A stretch of DNA of 64,000 nt from Pempheris klunzingeri (taxonomy: Eukaryota; Chordata; Actinopteri; Acropomatiformes; Pempheridae). The translations under genes were made by a program, and so were the position numbers. Numbering within the stretch: position 1 is the stretch's first letter; every line of letters starts with the position of its first letter. This document shows positions 17,523-30,531 of this stretch, in pieces. A model generated the notes under the pieces. The model saw nothing but the letters and a program-made list of their open reading frames with translations. It was not told where the DNA came from and did not search any database. Location: the NCBI RefSeq assembly GCF_042242105.1, contig NC_092020.1:3337001-3401000 (forward strand), given 5' to 3'.

Positions 17523-18417
17523 GAACTGTCTCTGAGTGCTGAACTGGAAAGCTGCACACACCAGAGTCTGTCCCAAAAGCTGGGGACACCTGCCACCTAA
17601 CCTGCGTCCTCCAGTAAATATAGCTTACCAACCCACTACTCCCGCCCCTTCCTAAATAATAATAAGCAATCCAGGATTGTGTCTGGAGCCTGTTGTACCT
17701 CTGCTGTGCTTCATTGTCCAAGTCTCATGAAACCCACTGCCTACTGCAGCCTATAGCCAGAGTTCTGGGATTGCCAGCCAGTTCTTTCTCTGCCCCCTCG
17801 TTGCAGATTCCAAAGATTTTCCCTACAATGCATCATTTGCTGCTTTTGTTTACAGGGTTTCATTTTTATTTAGTGGATTTGGTCGTGGTGTTCATGAATA
17901 GTGGGGGTCCTGCATTTGAGGAAGAGGTGAGTCGGGAAGCCTGGAGGATGATGAGGCTGGACACCGTGTGCAATTAGCAGAAAAATAATGGGAATACTTC
18001 AACATGGGTATCTGTGTTTGGAGGCCACGTCTGACCATCATAGATGCATGTTTGTGTAGATGTTGGGCAGAGTGACTTGTTAATAATGTATGTTCTGCGA
18101 TAATGTATTGATCATTTCAACAGTTTGACCCCTTATTTGTTTTAGATTTGCCAACGCTATTGTGAAAGTGTGACTTGCTGTGGTTAAATGCAGATTCTGT
18201 TAAAGCCTGAGGCTTTGGACTGCAAGTGATGGGACATGCAACTGTGGGGTATGTCCTACCCCAGATTATCCACCCTGGAACACAGATCTGTACAAAAGCA
18301 GTCATGGATTAATGGACTGCGCCTTTTCGAGGTCACCTGGCATAACTGCACAAGTGCTACATCCACCCTCCATGTCAGCATTGTTCCTCTGGCAAGTGTG
18401 TACGCGTGTGTGCAGAT

Positions 18418-18454
<37 letters not shown>

Positions 18455-21400
18455 GTGTGTGTGTGTTTGTCCTGTTCACAGAGCCAATGCATTGTGTAAC
18501 CACTGGATACAGGGCAGCATGCTAGGATTTGCATGAACTCTTGATTCAGACTAGCAATATTTTAATCAAGCATTGCCACCAAAATTATCAAATTTTAAGA
18601 AAAAGAAGAGACAAAGAAGCATACTAAAAGAACTGCTTGCTTATTCAGAGAGCGCCATGAGGGAAGACTAGCATGTGGTTCCAACCCCGACTGCGTTTTA
18701 AGGATGGGAGTCCTCGTCCGAAGGCTATGCTGATGCCATAGAGCTCTGGAGGCCTGTGCAGAAAGCAATATGTGCAGTGAGTGACGAGTTTTAAATGAAC
18801 TTTCTTCCCCTTTTTTAGGAAGACTGGGCTTTTTATTTCTTTGTTTGTGAGCCAAATCCAATATACAGATATAGCCTATACTGTTCAAGATTTCAGATCT
18901 GCCTTCTTATGACCTTGACAAGCACAAACCTATTACTAATCCTGAAAATACTTTGTCATTTCCACTTGTTTTGAAAGTATGTCGTTTTTAAAAAAAAAAG
19001 AAAAAAAAAAGGTTTATTTATTGGTTTCATCTTCTAGAGAAAATACATTGAAGGAAACAGTTGGAGCACTAACAATGTTTGTGTATGGTATGTGTTATAT
19101 TCTGGTAACCTGGTCAGGTCATTGTCTTAGGCCATGGTAATGGTGTTGTAAAAGAGCAACTGTATGTATAGCTTCAGTGTGAATGCTTTTAGATAAACGT
19201 TTGAAGACAGAAGAATGTTGAAAACCCTTGTAGAAGTCACTGGTGATGCTCCACGATGCGCCAGCTGTCTGTATCCCACGGTGATCAGGACGGGGTTCAA
19301 ACGACACAGAGCTGGAGTGTTCAGTAGTGTAGAAACACTGTTACACTTATAGTTCCCTGCTTGTGTTCACACTAAAAAAAAAACAACAAAAAAAACCACA
19401 AAAGAAAAAAACAGGATACATTTTGGGGTGAGAGGGAGAAGAGCAACAACAAATGGACTTTTGCTTTGGATTCACTCTTGTCTCTTAACTGCCCCAGTAA
19501 GCACTAACAGGCAGTTTTAACCTTTGCTTTTGTGTGTAAAGGGATCCTTGCCTTTTCTTTACTTTTGTTTCTTAAGTGAATGTGAGTCTTTGATGTGTGT
19601 GCCACCTTCAAGAGAAAAAAAAGAAGCCATTTAATGAGTTAAACCCACAGCTTTGAGAATTAACCTATGTGTACATATCTATTCGCTGGCATATATTGTA
19701 AGTTAAAAAAAAAAAATCACTCAGGGCCTCTCGGTATATAAAAATAAAGGAGAACAGTCCATTTCAAATGGAAAGGATGCCATGAAAAGGGTATATCTGA
19801 CTTTAGTTTGGTCGTTTTCCTCAGACCATAAATAATTTAATGTAATCAATTATAATATTCTGTTTTGTCAGAAATAGTAGATATTACATCATTTAAAGAC
19901 AGGCATGCAAGAAAAAAAGATCAGTAAATATGTTATTAGTATTCACTGAAAAAGAGGCAATGTACACTGCAACTCATTACAAGTGTATTATTCAAACCTG
20001 TTTGACCTTCGTTCTTTTACTCAGACCACATGTTGGACATAGCGGTTGTGATCCCATTTCTGAATGTGCCGCAGTGCACACTATCCTACCTAATTCACTC
20101 CCAAATCTACTTCAGAGGTGTTTGCATGACTTTAGAAAAAAGAAAAAAAAGTAAAACAAGTGTGTTATAGTGGAGGATATCTCAAAAATCTGGTGGGGAC
20201 CTATTTAATGGTGCACAATATGCATGCTTGTCAACCAGATCCCAACTGATTTTTAGCTCTAGTTGGCTTTGGGTTCTGGGGGTTCGGATCTTAACGCTCA
20301 GCTGATAACTGCCATGCATTGTACTGCACACATTTGTAATAGAACTGAATGACTACAAGATTTTATTGCGCTAACTTCATTTTATAGGGAAAAAAAGCAA
20401 CTGGTCTTGAATCCAGAAATTCTTACATACATTGTGTTACTGTTATTGCCCTAACGACTGAAAATTACACGCTCTGAAACTACTGTAGTTTAACAAAAGC
20501 CATAGTGAAAAGGTGCTAGATGTTCTGCTTTTAGGTATGAAAATCTCACTTGCGTGAATGCAATAGTTTGTCATGGACCCCATGTATTCTTAAAGCATGT
20601 TATACTAATACCCCAGAACAATGTCCGTGAAAATCAATATAGTTTAAGGGATGAAAAAAAGAATAAAGTGTTGTCATACTTATTTCAGTGTAGTACTGTA
20701 CCTGCCTAACAGGCTCTTGCTCTGTGTATCAATATCTTAAAATGTATTGTTCACATATAGATACCTTAATTCATGTTAATGTTAGAACTTTTATTTCTCA
20801 AGTAAATATTTAATTGACAATATCCAGCCGACCTACTAAATAAAAAGAGAACCTCCCACTAAGGCCTAGGTAATGAGGTATTTTTAAATGACAACTGAGA
20901 ATAGAGTCTTGTAGTCTTTCTGTTAAGAGTTATTGAATAATCTCACAGCTTGTGTGGTGCAAAAATGTGTTCCAATAAGCAGCTAAAATTTATTTAGGAT
21001 TTGTGATTGATTGCTCCGTAGACGCCATTTATTGTTTACCAATGACTTTTGCTGTGGTGGGATAGTGGTTTACTGTTCTTACTCTCCCTGGCCTCTAGGG
21101 GTCCTTGCCTGAACACCAGACTACCCACCCGCCAACAGAGCCAGGGGCATGTGTTCTGTGTTAGGCAGATATTTTGCTTTGGTACTTGCACATTTACAGT
21201 TACCTCATTTTTTCCATGTTTGTATTGGGGGGTGGGGGGAGAAAACAACTAATATATATTATATATAGGAAATGGTTCTTATTAATGTTATAATTTTTCA
21301 TTCCATTGGAATCATATTGTTTGTAGCATTTAACATAACTAGTTAGTGTATTATATATACATCTGTATACTGTTTGAAATTTTTAAGATTTGTACTTTTT

Positions 21401-21510
21401 TTAAATGAAAGTTGCTAGTTATGCTTTACCAAGTAGTGCAATCATATTTTTTTTCAATTGTTGTGGCTGATTTGAAAGGGTTGTTCACTAATAAATGTAT
21501 GATGTATACC
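17523..21510 (+). other. rnf44: Long 3'UTR of rnf44
   Basis: Almost 4 kb follow the stop codon without another gene before the faf2 3' end. The DNA is AU-rich, with a (GT)n tract (18418-18468), several A runs, and candidate poly(A) signals AATAAA near 20662, 20838 and 21490. The last would place the mRNA end at about 21505. Human RNF44 is also known for a long 3'UTR. Whether the whole stretch is one exon is inferred. Confidence 0.6.
18418..18468. repeat. (GT)n/(GC)n microsatellite in the rnf44 3'UTR
   Basis: Alternating GT with a short GCGCGCG centre, in the predicted 3'UTR. Alternating purine-pyrimidine DNA of this kind can adopt Z form. Confidence 0.9.
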
Positions 21511-21689
21511 AATATCACAACTGGTCTCATTTGACCTGAAAGGTCAAAATGCAGCACGTACAATAACTGACACTAGAGTACTTCTAACTATTCTCATTAA
21601 GATGACCGTCAATCTCAAAACTACTCAGGAGGAAAAGGCTGTGATGCAGCGGTTCCACAAGCAAGTGTCATACATTCTCAATAAGCCCA

Positions 21690-22741
21690 CATTTTTAAAA
21701 TGTTTTTAATTTATAGTTGGAAAATTACATCTTTACATGAGCCCATTCAGATGTTACAGGCAAAACAGGCATCTATGAGTAACCACAGGCACACTATGGG
21801 CAGACTCGTACTATACTAGATAAAGCCACATGTAAAAGCTGTGGCTTCTGTTAAATATTGTAATTTTAAACTTCACGAGCTCGAGGCAGTCTGCTTTACA
21901 TAGTAACCAACCTGCATTTGGTCATTTTATGACACAGATGAGTCAAAAAAATAACAAAAAAAAAAAAGTAAGGTAAATTTGGGGTTTTTAAATATCTAAC
22001 TTATGTACAGGTCATGGCTCATTTAGAACAGGGTTCCCATAATTCCTTTCTGTCCGAATCCACCAACCTGCTCTCTGAAGTGGTACAGCCGCTCTCCACA
22101 CCACAGGGACTAACGGTCACAGAGGTACCAAACCCAACTCAGTTCTGTGCTCGGCAGTAACTGTGGGGGGAAGCGAGTGAGCAAGATGTTGAATTAGGAC
22201 AAATGGATCAAACATGAAGTCTTTGACAAAGAAAATGGCCGAGGTTTCACACAGACATAGAAATCCATACTTCTCCACACTGCAGCCCGTGTGTATCAGT
22301 AGGTATTAACACAACCTGCCTTCCTCAGTTGCCCAGACATAAATTAATTTGGAATATAGTTCTGTTTTCGCACAACGTTATGCTACTGTTTCAGTAGATG
22401 ATTAAATCTTTGCTGCAACACTTACTGGTGAGGAAGGACAAGAGTTAACTGGTAGCTAGTACAGACAAATAAAAAACAAACCTGGATACAAACATGAGCT
22501 CAAGGGAGGACTTCAAGAAATATTTATTTGATAAAATTCAAGACTTTCCAGGCTATTGGGAACCCTGTAAACACAACCAAACAAGGACTGGATGCAGGGT
22601 GGTTAAATTTTTCCAGGCTAGGATTTTATCTCAATGATCCCTTGTGCATAATGGCCATTTAACAAAAGAAGAGAAAGAAAAGGAGGAGTGGGTGGGCATC
22701 GGAGGAAAATGTGTTTCCATGTAGAGGAGGTATGTCATCTA
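21690..22741 (-). other. faf2: 3'UTR of faf2
   Basis: Sequence after the faf2 stop on the minus strand. An ATTAAA signal (revcomp at 21705-21710) would end the message near 21690, only about 200 bases from the predicted rnf44 3' end. Nearer alternatives exist (TTTATT at about 22525 on the plus strand). Confidence 0.45.
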
Positions 22742-25700
22742 TTAATCGTCCGTAAGGTCCTGAACAAAAAGGACCTCGGAGCGGCTGAGTCCCGCCTCCT
22801 TCAGTGTGGGAGGGTTGGGCTGGTCTTCAGTCGGAAGGCAGGGCAAGACTCTGCGAGGGAAGTTTGTAATTATCTGAAACTTCTCCGGGGATTCTTTCAA
22901 AGAGAACAGGAAGTCATATATTACCTGTGAAACAAGAAAATATTCAAGTGAAATAGGCAAATAACCACAAGTGGAAGCGTTCTAAAGATAAAGAGAAGAT
23001 GCATTGCGAGTAGCAGCAGTTGGAGGAGGCTCGAGAAACTTGGCTGTACTTTACAAAAAGTGGTTTGATTAAACAAATTAATTTGAAGTCTGACATGTGG
23101 ACAGACACTGACAACCGCTGGAAAGGATTAATTAAACTGGTATGATGTACACAGAGTCTTGACAAGAGCGGTACTCACCGTCAGAGACTGCCCGAAGAGG
23201 AATCGTCTCTCTACTCGTGTATCATTGGGCAGCTTAAACACTATTTTGACACTTTCTGGATCATCTGCAGGCGGCTCTGGGGGAAGACATTCTGACTTCC
23301 TCTCCTTCTCCTCTTCAAGTGTCTGGAGTCAAACGACAAAAAGTGACAACGTTAATCTAAAGAAAATTGTCTGTATGTCGAGAAACGACTGATTAGTTTA
23401 GGTCTGCAGTATAAATAAATAATAAAAATACAACTCACTCGTCTTCTCCGTTCCTCGGCAAGAGCACTCTGTCGAACCTTCTCCTCCTCTTGCCTCTGCT
23501 GCTCCTCCTCCTCCCTTTTCTTTCGGTCCTTCTCCTGGTCGGCACGGAGGGAGGCCAGATAGGCCTCATCCTGCTGCTGCCTTAGCACTTGGGTCTGGTT
23601 CCTCTCCTCCCTGAAACAAACGGTTGTCTGAGCTTATAAACTATGAAACATTCTGGTGGACTAGTAGAGTGCCGTGTTAAACAGAAAGAGATTTAATGTC
23701 ATTTCTGCTTCAGCCGAATACGTTTCAATTCAACTTGTGATCACTGAATCACAAAAAACGACAAAAGTGAGGATATGATTCATAACTGGGATATTCAATT
23801 GGATTAAAGGTCTGTGGGCACTGAACACTTTTGGGGAAAAAAAAAAAAAAGCAGCCAGATAACCATTTGTTTAGACTGGTCTAAAAAATGTCTCAAGGCC
23901 TATTTACCCTGTGAAGCACTTTGTAATGTCTCTGCTTTTAAAAAGGTACTATATAAATAAAGTCACTTACTAGTCTGCATAGAGAAGTATTGTTTTGGAC
24001 TGTAACAGAGTGAAAATTGCTTGTTCTGCTACAAGCTGTTGCATATTGAGCTTAAATTCTTATGTGTAAACAGATGAGATATCTCATGTTAAGAAATCTA
24101 GTGTACATCTAATGACTTCTGTTACCGTTCAAGGCGCTCTGACATCAGATGTGTCTGGTTGGCATCCATGATGAAGGTGAGTTGATTGATGAAGTCCTCT
24201 GGCTGAATGAGGCCCTCGAGCCTGCCCACCACTGTCATCTTGCGGTCCTTCAGCATTATCATGGCCAGGAATGGGTAGGTGTTCTCCCGCAGTGCTTGGG
24301 ACACTGAAACACACCCAAACATTATACAATCAAATATCACCGCTTCGATTGAGATTAGACGGTGAACTCATCCAAAGAGAGCCCTGTTTTGCAGTTAGCA
24401 TACAAACAGTTAATGTTTTAGGCGACTCTATGTACCAGTGATACTTATAAGATATTTATAGTGATCAGACCAACCAATGCTACGTTAAAAGGTGGCTAAC
24501 AACAACAAAAGGTAGGTTACATAACAATATATTAGCATACCTCTGTAGCCCTCAGGCTTGCTGGTTGAGCATGCCCAAAAGAGCATTCGCGTGTTGAGGA
24601 AAGTTATGACCTCTTCTGTACATAATGTGGAACTAGAAAGGGACAGATGAGAAGCACAAAACAAACCAATTAACAGGGAACACATTTTAGGAAACAGGTT
24701 TTTCATTAGACACACGCACACACACTAACAACAGCGACTAATATACAAATGTTAGACCAACAAAGTCTGATGGCTGACACTCAGATGATGCAAGTAAGTT
24801 CATAAATACTATACCGGCAAAACTCGTCAGTGTCTTGATGATCCTCCCCATGAAGGTACACTAATAAGTAGCGGAGCTCCCGTTTGGCATCGTTCAGTGC
24901 CTGCATGTTTCAGGGTGAGCAATAGCAATGCAATTTTACCTTGGCCACCAACAGAAATGGGCTCAGACCATAAAAATGTGTTTCTGATTGGGCACTGGCA
25001 CTCCGTATTAAGAACTCACCTGACTGTATGTTCCCTGGTAAAATACAGGGTGTGACCGACCATACTTCTCCTCAAAACTATGGATGAAGGACACAACATC
25101 TCCAACAGGGTCTGTCACACGACCACGAGGATCTGGCCTGATGAACCGCAGGGCAAACCTTCAAGAAAAATGCATTGTTAAAATCAATTACCTTCCTGCA
25201 GCTACAACTTCTAGGACTGACCAGCTTAAATCAATGTGCTTGACTTACCTGAATATGTCCAGAAGTGTGTAATATGTAAATCTGAAAGGTAGCATTATCA
25301 AGTAGTAACTCCATCCTAGTAAACCCTGAAAAGAAGAACCAATGCAGTGTGTTACCATTTAAACAGTAGAAAATTGTATAAAAACAAAACTTTCAATATA
25401 TCTGAATTAAAGGAATTCTGATTCTGATTCTTCTAAGTTTATTCTTATTCTTTTGGAGCTATGTGTAACAAAAAGCTATTTCCCTTTGGGGATTATTAAA
25501 GTAATTCTGATTCTGATATCAGGCACGTTTTGGGCCATAATGCATTTAAAAATAACATTAAGAACATTAAAATATATACAGATGAAGACCCGCTGGGATG
25601 TGTTGAGCATGTGTAATAGTTTTAAAGAATATTGTAAGAGAAATCTAGTAACTTATGTCATGTGGTACAAATATTTCACAGCAATGCAGAGATTTCCTTG

Positions 25701-26979
25701 AACACATTAAAGGAAGCAGCAGACCTACCCTTGGTTGTGGCCTTGAGACGATGTAACTATATACTCTATGGTCTGCTGTATTGACCTGCAGTGGTCTGGA
25801 TGGTGGAGGGTTGAACACACTGGGCACTCCTTCCTGCTCATTGAGTCTGTCTTGTACTGCAGCCTGGAACACATCAGGTTTATGCCCATCAGACATGAGT
25901 CAGGACCATTGATAAACCAACAGGATGACAGCAAAGCAGCACAGTTCACAGAATCTGTGCAGGAATTAAAATATGAACAGAATCGTGAAAATCCTGCTGT
26001 AAATCCTTTACCTCAATGTTCCAGTTATGCTGCTCTAATGTTCGGCGACATTGGTCCATGGACTCCAAACCAGTTAGGTCCTGTTACACATAAAGGGAAA
26101 GTCAGACTGGAGACTCAAAATGCTCAGGAAATCAGAAAAGCACCTTTGTATACAATCGTGGCTTCCTTCAGTAACGTCAGCTTAATGAATACTGGTTCGG
26201 TGTGTCAAGTAACTCCTTAAAAAGTTAGTATGAATCATTCAAAATTAAACTGTCTCGGTAGCTCTCCGAAAAATCGTTTACATCCAGTAGGATGACGTTA
26301 AAATGTTAGCTAGCTAGCTAGCTAGCTGTCCAAAACATCAACTGGTCCTCACGGCTAATTCATTGACTGCATACGAAAAACCAGGCCAAAGTCAGACTAA
26401 AAGAGGAGTAACACCGCATCACCCTTATTGTCATAACAGCAACACTTTCATTTAACCTGAGAAAATAACCCAGTGGTGTAGCTGAGACAGTTCAGTGACA
26501 GCTCGGCTAACGTTAACTCAGCAAGTGTTCAGAAGGGAGCGTCAGTGGAAACAAAACGTTAGCAAAGTTAACCGAAAGTCAGAAGTTACAGCAAAAACGC
26601 AGCATGGGTGGCGTTGATTAGCAAAGTTGGGTTGCGTATGTGTCTTTGAGTGAAATATAAGACACGTTGAGCTACCTAAGTCCACCTATGGCCCTTAAAG
26701 TGTGCTAAAATTTAAGCTAGCTTAGCTAACGTTAGCTCGCTCTGCTAACGTTAGCTCCGCTCAAGTTGACGGCTAACGTTATCGAAGTTGACTGAGCAAA
26801 AAGCGTTTTAACACGCACGGTTCCGCCTCTTTGCTTAGCTTCAGTGTCAACGATAACGTGTTGCTATATGAGGTCTCACACGGACCCGTGTTAAGTGTTG
26901 AATTTGGGCTGTCTACCTGAAATTGAAGGAGTTTTTCAGTCTGCGCCTGAGATAATTCTGGCTCCTCTGGCGCCGCCAT
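22742..26979 (-). CDS. faf2: FAS-associated factor 2 (UBXD8), ER/lipid-droplet p97 adaptor
   Basis: Membrane-anchored UBX protein that recruits p97/VCP to ER-associated degradation and to lipid droplets. Eleven coding exons (transcription order): 26917-26979, 26012-26080, 25729-25863, 25249-25325, 25020-25158, 24815-24900, 24541-24632, 24126-24303, 23439-23610, 23179-23322 and 22742-22924. They total exactly 445 aa, the human length. The order is an N-terminal UBA region (MAAPEEPELSQAQTEKLL...), a hydrophobic hairpin at residues 90-115 (GLLGWSYYLIMLPFRF), a UAS thioredoxin-like domain, a Glu/Arg/Gln-rich coiled coil, and a C-terminal UBX domain with the p97-binding FPR at 407-409. All introns are GT-AG. 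The start follows a GC-rich promoter. No key residue is missing and no break was seen. Confidence 0.97.
23880..23972 (+). repeat. Retroelement 3' tail in a faf2 intron
   Basis: GTGAAGCACTTTGTAATGTC followed by GGTACTATATAAATAAAG is the typical 3' end of fish L2-like elements. Only the tail is seen. Confidence 0.5.
25395..25520 (+). repeat. Retroelement 3' tail with (GATTCT)n
   Basis: AAAGCTATTTCCCTTTGGG, GATTATTAAAGTAATTCTG and repeated TGATTCTGATTC lie in the faf2 intron before the exon at 25249-25325. This is a non-LTR type tail. Confidence 0.5.
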
Positions 26980-27110
26980 CTTACCTCGCCAATCATCTAG
27001 CAAGGCGTAACAACGTCAGCTGTCTTTTCCTGATGCTGCCCGAACTGCTGCGGCCTCCGCGGGCTGCTGCCGCCTAGCTCCCCGGAGGAGCCCGCGCCTC
27101 ACCGGCCTGC
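26280..27110 (-). promoter_or_regulatory. faf2: faf2 promoter region with GCTAACGTTAGC palindromes
   Basis: The start codon lies in CpG-rich sequence (26940-27115). In intron 1 the exact palindrome GCTAACGTTAGC occurs twice (26725-26736 and 26744-26755). Variants are near 26508, 26558 and 26771, and a TAGC tandem run is at 26308-26328. Such motifs are common in fish promoters, and a regulatory role here is inference. Confidence 0.4.
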
Positions 27111-27114
27111 GGTA

Positions 27115-27715
27115 CCAGAGTCAACACTGACGGTCGACCTGTATTTCTGTTTTTTTATTTTTTTTTTAAATCAAGTAATCTTTTCTATTTTAAGTAAAAT
27201 AAATTAATAATAATAAATCCTCTGTTCAACTGAGGCTTTGCTGCTTTTGCTTGTCTGATGTGAACTGAAAGTCTGACAGAACAATGTGGTCACAGTTAGA
27301 ACATTTTAGAGGAGATAATAATCAGCAGATTAACTGATAATAAAGATTATCATTAGTTTGCAGCAGCCTCTCTAAGTTACCAAACTTTATTTGTAACAAT
27401 TGTGACTTTCTTTGGTAAATATCTGTTTTCTCCAATAGAAACAGTAACTTAACAGCCGATTATATTATAGAAATTCTGGTGTTACAATAGTATAGAGTTA
27501 AAGTGACCACCATCATGAATACAAACACATAAATAAGCAAAATAAAAATGTACAAAATGTTATTTCTAAAATCACTGTGAGGGTAATGCCTCCCGTTCTG
27601 AACTACTTTAAACGTTTTTTTGAAATGAGGTCAACATTTCTTATTCCACCACTTTTCTCTCTGTCACTCTCTCACATTCACACACAAACAAACCTCAAAC
27701 ATTTTGTACTACTTG
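27115..27715. other. Short intergenic region faf2-pin4
   Basis: AT-rich sequence between the faf2 promoter and the pin4 3' end. I see no exon, RNA gene or clear mobile element in it. Confidence 0.6.
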
Positions 27716-27935
27716 AGTGAAAATGCATTTATTTGGCCGTTTGTGGTTGTGATTTCTACAGACTTTATCGAGTTGAAAAAGAAAACCCAGACACACAAGG
27801 ATCATTTGATTTTCATGTTTTGTAAAATATAAAGCAAACAATGTATTGAAAAGGTATGATCAGGAGAATCAGTTTCACAGTATAGCACACTGTAGAGTTT
27901 CTATGTCCTAATATCCAACGTTGAGCCGTCCTACA

Positions 27936-30245
27936 TCACTTTTTGCCCTCTACCATAATAATGTGGTACCCAAACTTTGTCTTGACAGGAGGGTCCGTGT
28001 AGACAGGCTTATCCATGGAACTGACAGGGAGGGCAAATGCTGCGTCCTGGAAAGGTCCAACCATCGAGCCTCGTGTCATCCACCCCAGATCTCCCTGCCA
28101 TGAACACAACAATCATGAGGGAAACACATAGTATCTGCCTAATAAGGCTACCAGGCCAGGACAAAAGCGACTAAGCATGAGCAACAAAAGGAAAAACTGT
28201 TCATAGGGTTCATCGTAGTGAATTAGTCCACTAATAAGGGTGTGACGTAAAAGCTTTGTCACATTGTAATGATTCCAGCAACTCAAACGTTTATGTGGTG
28301 TCCCTGAGTAAGAATCAAATCTCCACTGAAATTTCCCAGTAAGGGGGGGGCGGGGCAGTGTGGCTCCTCTGGTGAGGATAAGCAGGAGAAGATGAACAGA
28401 AACTGTGAATAAGAGCACATGTGCTCAGCCAATTTCTGTGAGTAATGAGGCAGTAAAAAAATATTATTCACCAGTCTGGAAATTTACTGTGTGACAATCA
28501 TTTTATCCAAGCCACCTACCACACAGGATGATAAACACTGATCACATGACTGTAAAACATTTCCCATTTCTACATTTCATTACTAATAATAATAATAATA
28601 ATGATAATAATGCATTTTATTTGTAGTGCACTTAAATTAGCAAATCTCAAAGTGCTACATAAAACACCAATAGGCAAATCAACAATTGAAAAATCAGTCA
28701 GCATCATAAAAACAGCAAAAGACACAGGCCCGGTCTCCCAGTTTTGTCATGGGGATGTGAAGATGAGATGAGTTATTGGAACAGAGGGAGCGTGTTGTGG
28801 TGCGTGGGGTGAGCAGTTCCTTGAGGTGGGGGAGGCGTTACTGTGGATGCACTGGTGGGCAAGGAGGCAGATCTTGTATTGTATTCTGGCAGGGACATGG
28901 AGCCAATGGAGGGAACGCAGGACTGGTGTGATGTGGTTGTGTTTTTTGGTTTTTGTAAGTAGTCTGGCAGCACTATTCTGGATGGACCGGAGCTTCTGGA
29001 GGTTTTTGTTTGAAATGCCAAAGAGGAGTGAACTGCAGTAGCCCAGCCTGGATGAGATAAAGGCATGGCCAAGTTTTTCGGCGTCGGGCAGGGTGAGTAA
29101 TGGACGAAGGCTTGCAATGTTTTTGAGATGAAGAAATGAAGTTTTGCACAGGTGTTTAATGTGGGAGTCAAAGGAGAGGTGGGGTTCAAACCGGACACCA
29201 AGGTTGGTGACATGGGATAATTTGAATCAAACAATAACACTGCAAACACAATCAGCAAAAAAGCAGACCGAAAGTGAGCAAACAAGTACAAGTGCATGTT
29301 CTTACTCCTTGTCTGGCTTTATCTTCACTATATTGTGACGCTACTTCGCTGAAACGGACTCCAGCCTTCAGTTTCTCCATGGCCTCCATGCATTTCCCAT
29401 GTTTTTCACAGAGGATATGTCGAACCTGGGTGAGAAAAAACACACACAGATCAAATTAGAACAGGAACAAACAGTGGCTGGGATGCAACCTGTAACTACT
29501 TAAACTCACTGTAGACTCAGCAAACACAGAAAAATAATCCCAACAGTACATCATGTATACAGGTTACGATGTAGATCTTCTCTGTGACCAGTAAAACAGG
29601 AAGTTTGAATATTTCTTGACAAATAAACTGTTCCTCTGAATCTAACTAGGTGCCATAATTGCCAGCTGAGATGTCATGGTTAGAGACCACCAAAGGGAAA
29701 AAGGTTGGGAAAAGATACCTAGTGGAAAAGATGGGGAATCTCTAAGGTTGTTCTTTGTCTATTGCAGAACACAGCATCACATCCTACTTCAATTCTCATC
29801 AATGAAATCTGCTCCCATCTCAGCCACACCGCCTCCTTCCCTCCCAAAGCAGCTTTAGAGGGGGAGGAGAGGACGAGGACAGTCACCGTTCACTGTTCTG
29901 TCACATTTGACTTGCAGCGGTGCAGCTTTGATGTAAAAACATAATCAGGTTTACCTTCACAGCAGTGCCTCCCTTTGGTGCCTTTTCTTTCTTGTCGGTA
30001 TCCGCGCTTCCTGAGGCTGCTCCTACACAGTAACGAGGTTCAGTAACAACACGATAAACCAACGAAAAACCGACACCGAAACAAGCAGCATGACCATGTT
30101 AAATCCACATCATCACATGGGAGTGAGTGTTGCAGGTTTATGCTACTAGTCAATGTAGCTAACAGCTCATTACACATGTTTAACAGCGATAACTAACGGA
30201 CCACTGACCTTTACCACCCTTGCCACCTTTTCCCTTCGGCGGCAT
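27936..30245 (-). CDS. pin4: Parvulin-type peptidyl-prolyl isomerase PIN4 (Par14)
   Basis: Small parvulin that isomerises X-Pro bonds. The mammalian protein is linked to chromatin, ribosome biogenesis and microtubules. Four coding exons: 30209-30245, 29955-30022, 29306-29425 and 27936-28094, giving 127 aa (human Par14 131). The N-terminus is a flexible basic Gly/Lys segment ([14 protein letters not shown]). The catalytic domain runs from [11 protein letters not shown] (residue 36) through [25 protein letters not shown] and [26 protein letters not shown] near 27728 on the plus strand may be its poly(A) signal. The last intron carries an inserted L2-type LINE fragment on the same strand. Its start lies 598 bases from that of the kinase gene on the opposite strand, so the two probably share a promoter region. 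Confidence 0.96.
28575..29220 (-). mobile_element. L2-type LINE fragment in the pin4 intron
   Basis: Read on the minus strand, about 29070-28770 encodes the C-terminal part of a non-LTR reverse transcriptase: [48 protein letters not shown] and [13 protein letters not shown] 3' tail follows with AAGTGCACTACAAATAAAAT and a (TTA)n run at 28610-28575. Such motifs are characteristic of fish L2/Maui/Rex-like elements. The frame breaks near the end and the 5' part is absent, so it is a dead truncated copy. Open frames in this block are parts of the LINE, not host genes. Confidence 0.8.
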
Positions 30246-30496
30246 TTTAGATGAACATACAATAAAATTCAAACAATGATGAAAATGGGAAAAAACTGGA
30301 GTAGCATGGGCTAGCGCTGTGTTGTTATTAGCATGTAGCTCAAAGTGTTTCTTCTTCTTCTGTTAATTGTCGGTAGATCTCAGCCAGCTGACGTCCACGG
30401 CGCCACCTGGTGTCATGTCCCGATACTGCGCCTCAGAGAGGAGGCTGCGGCATGCGTGCCTCTAATTTAAATACTAAGACAGACAGACAGACAGAC

Positions 30497-30531
<35 letters not shown>

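Noticed and set aside
28773-29297. 174-codon minus-strand frame in the pin4 intron
   Set aside because: It overlaps the L2-type LINE remnant in a shifted frame. The reverse transcriptase motifs are in another frame of the same strand.
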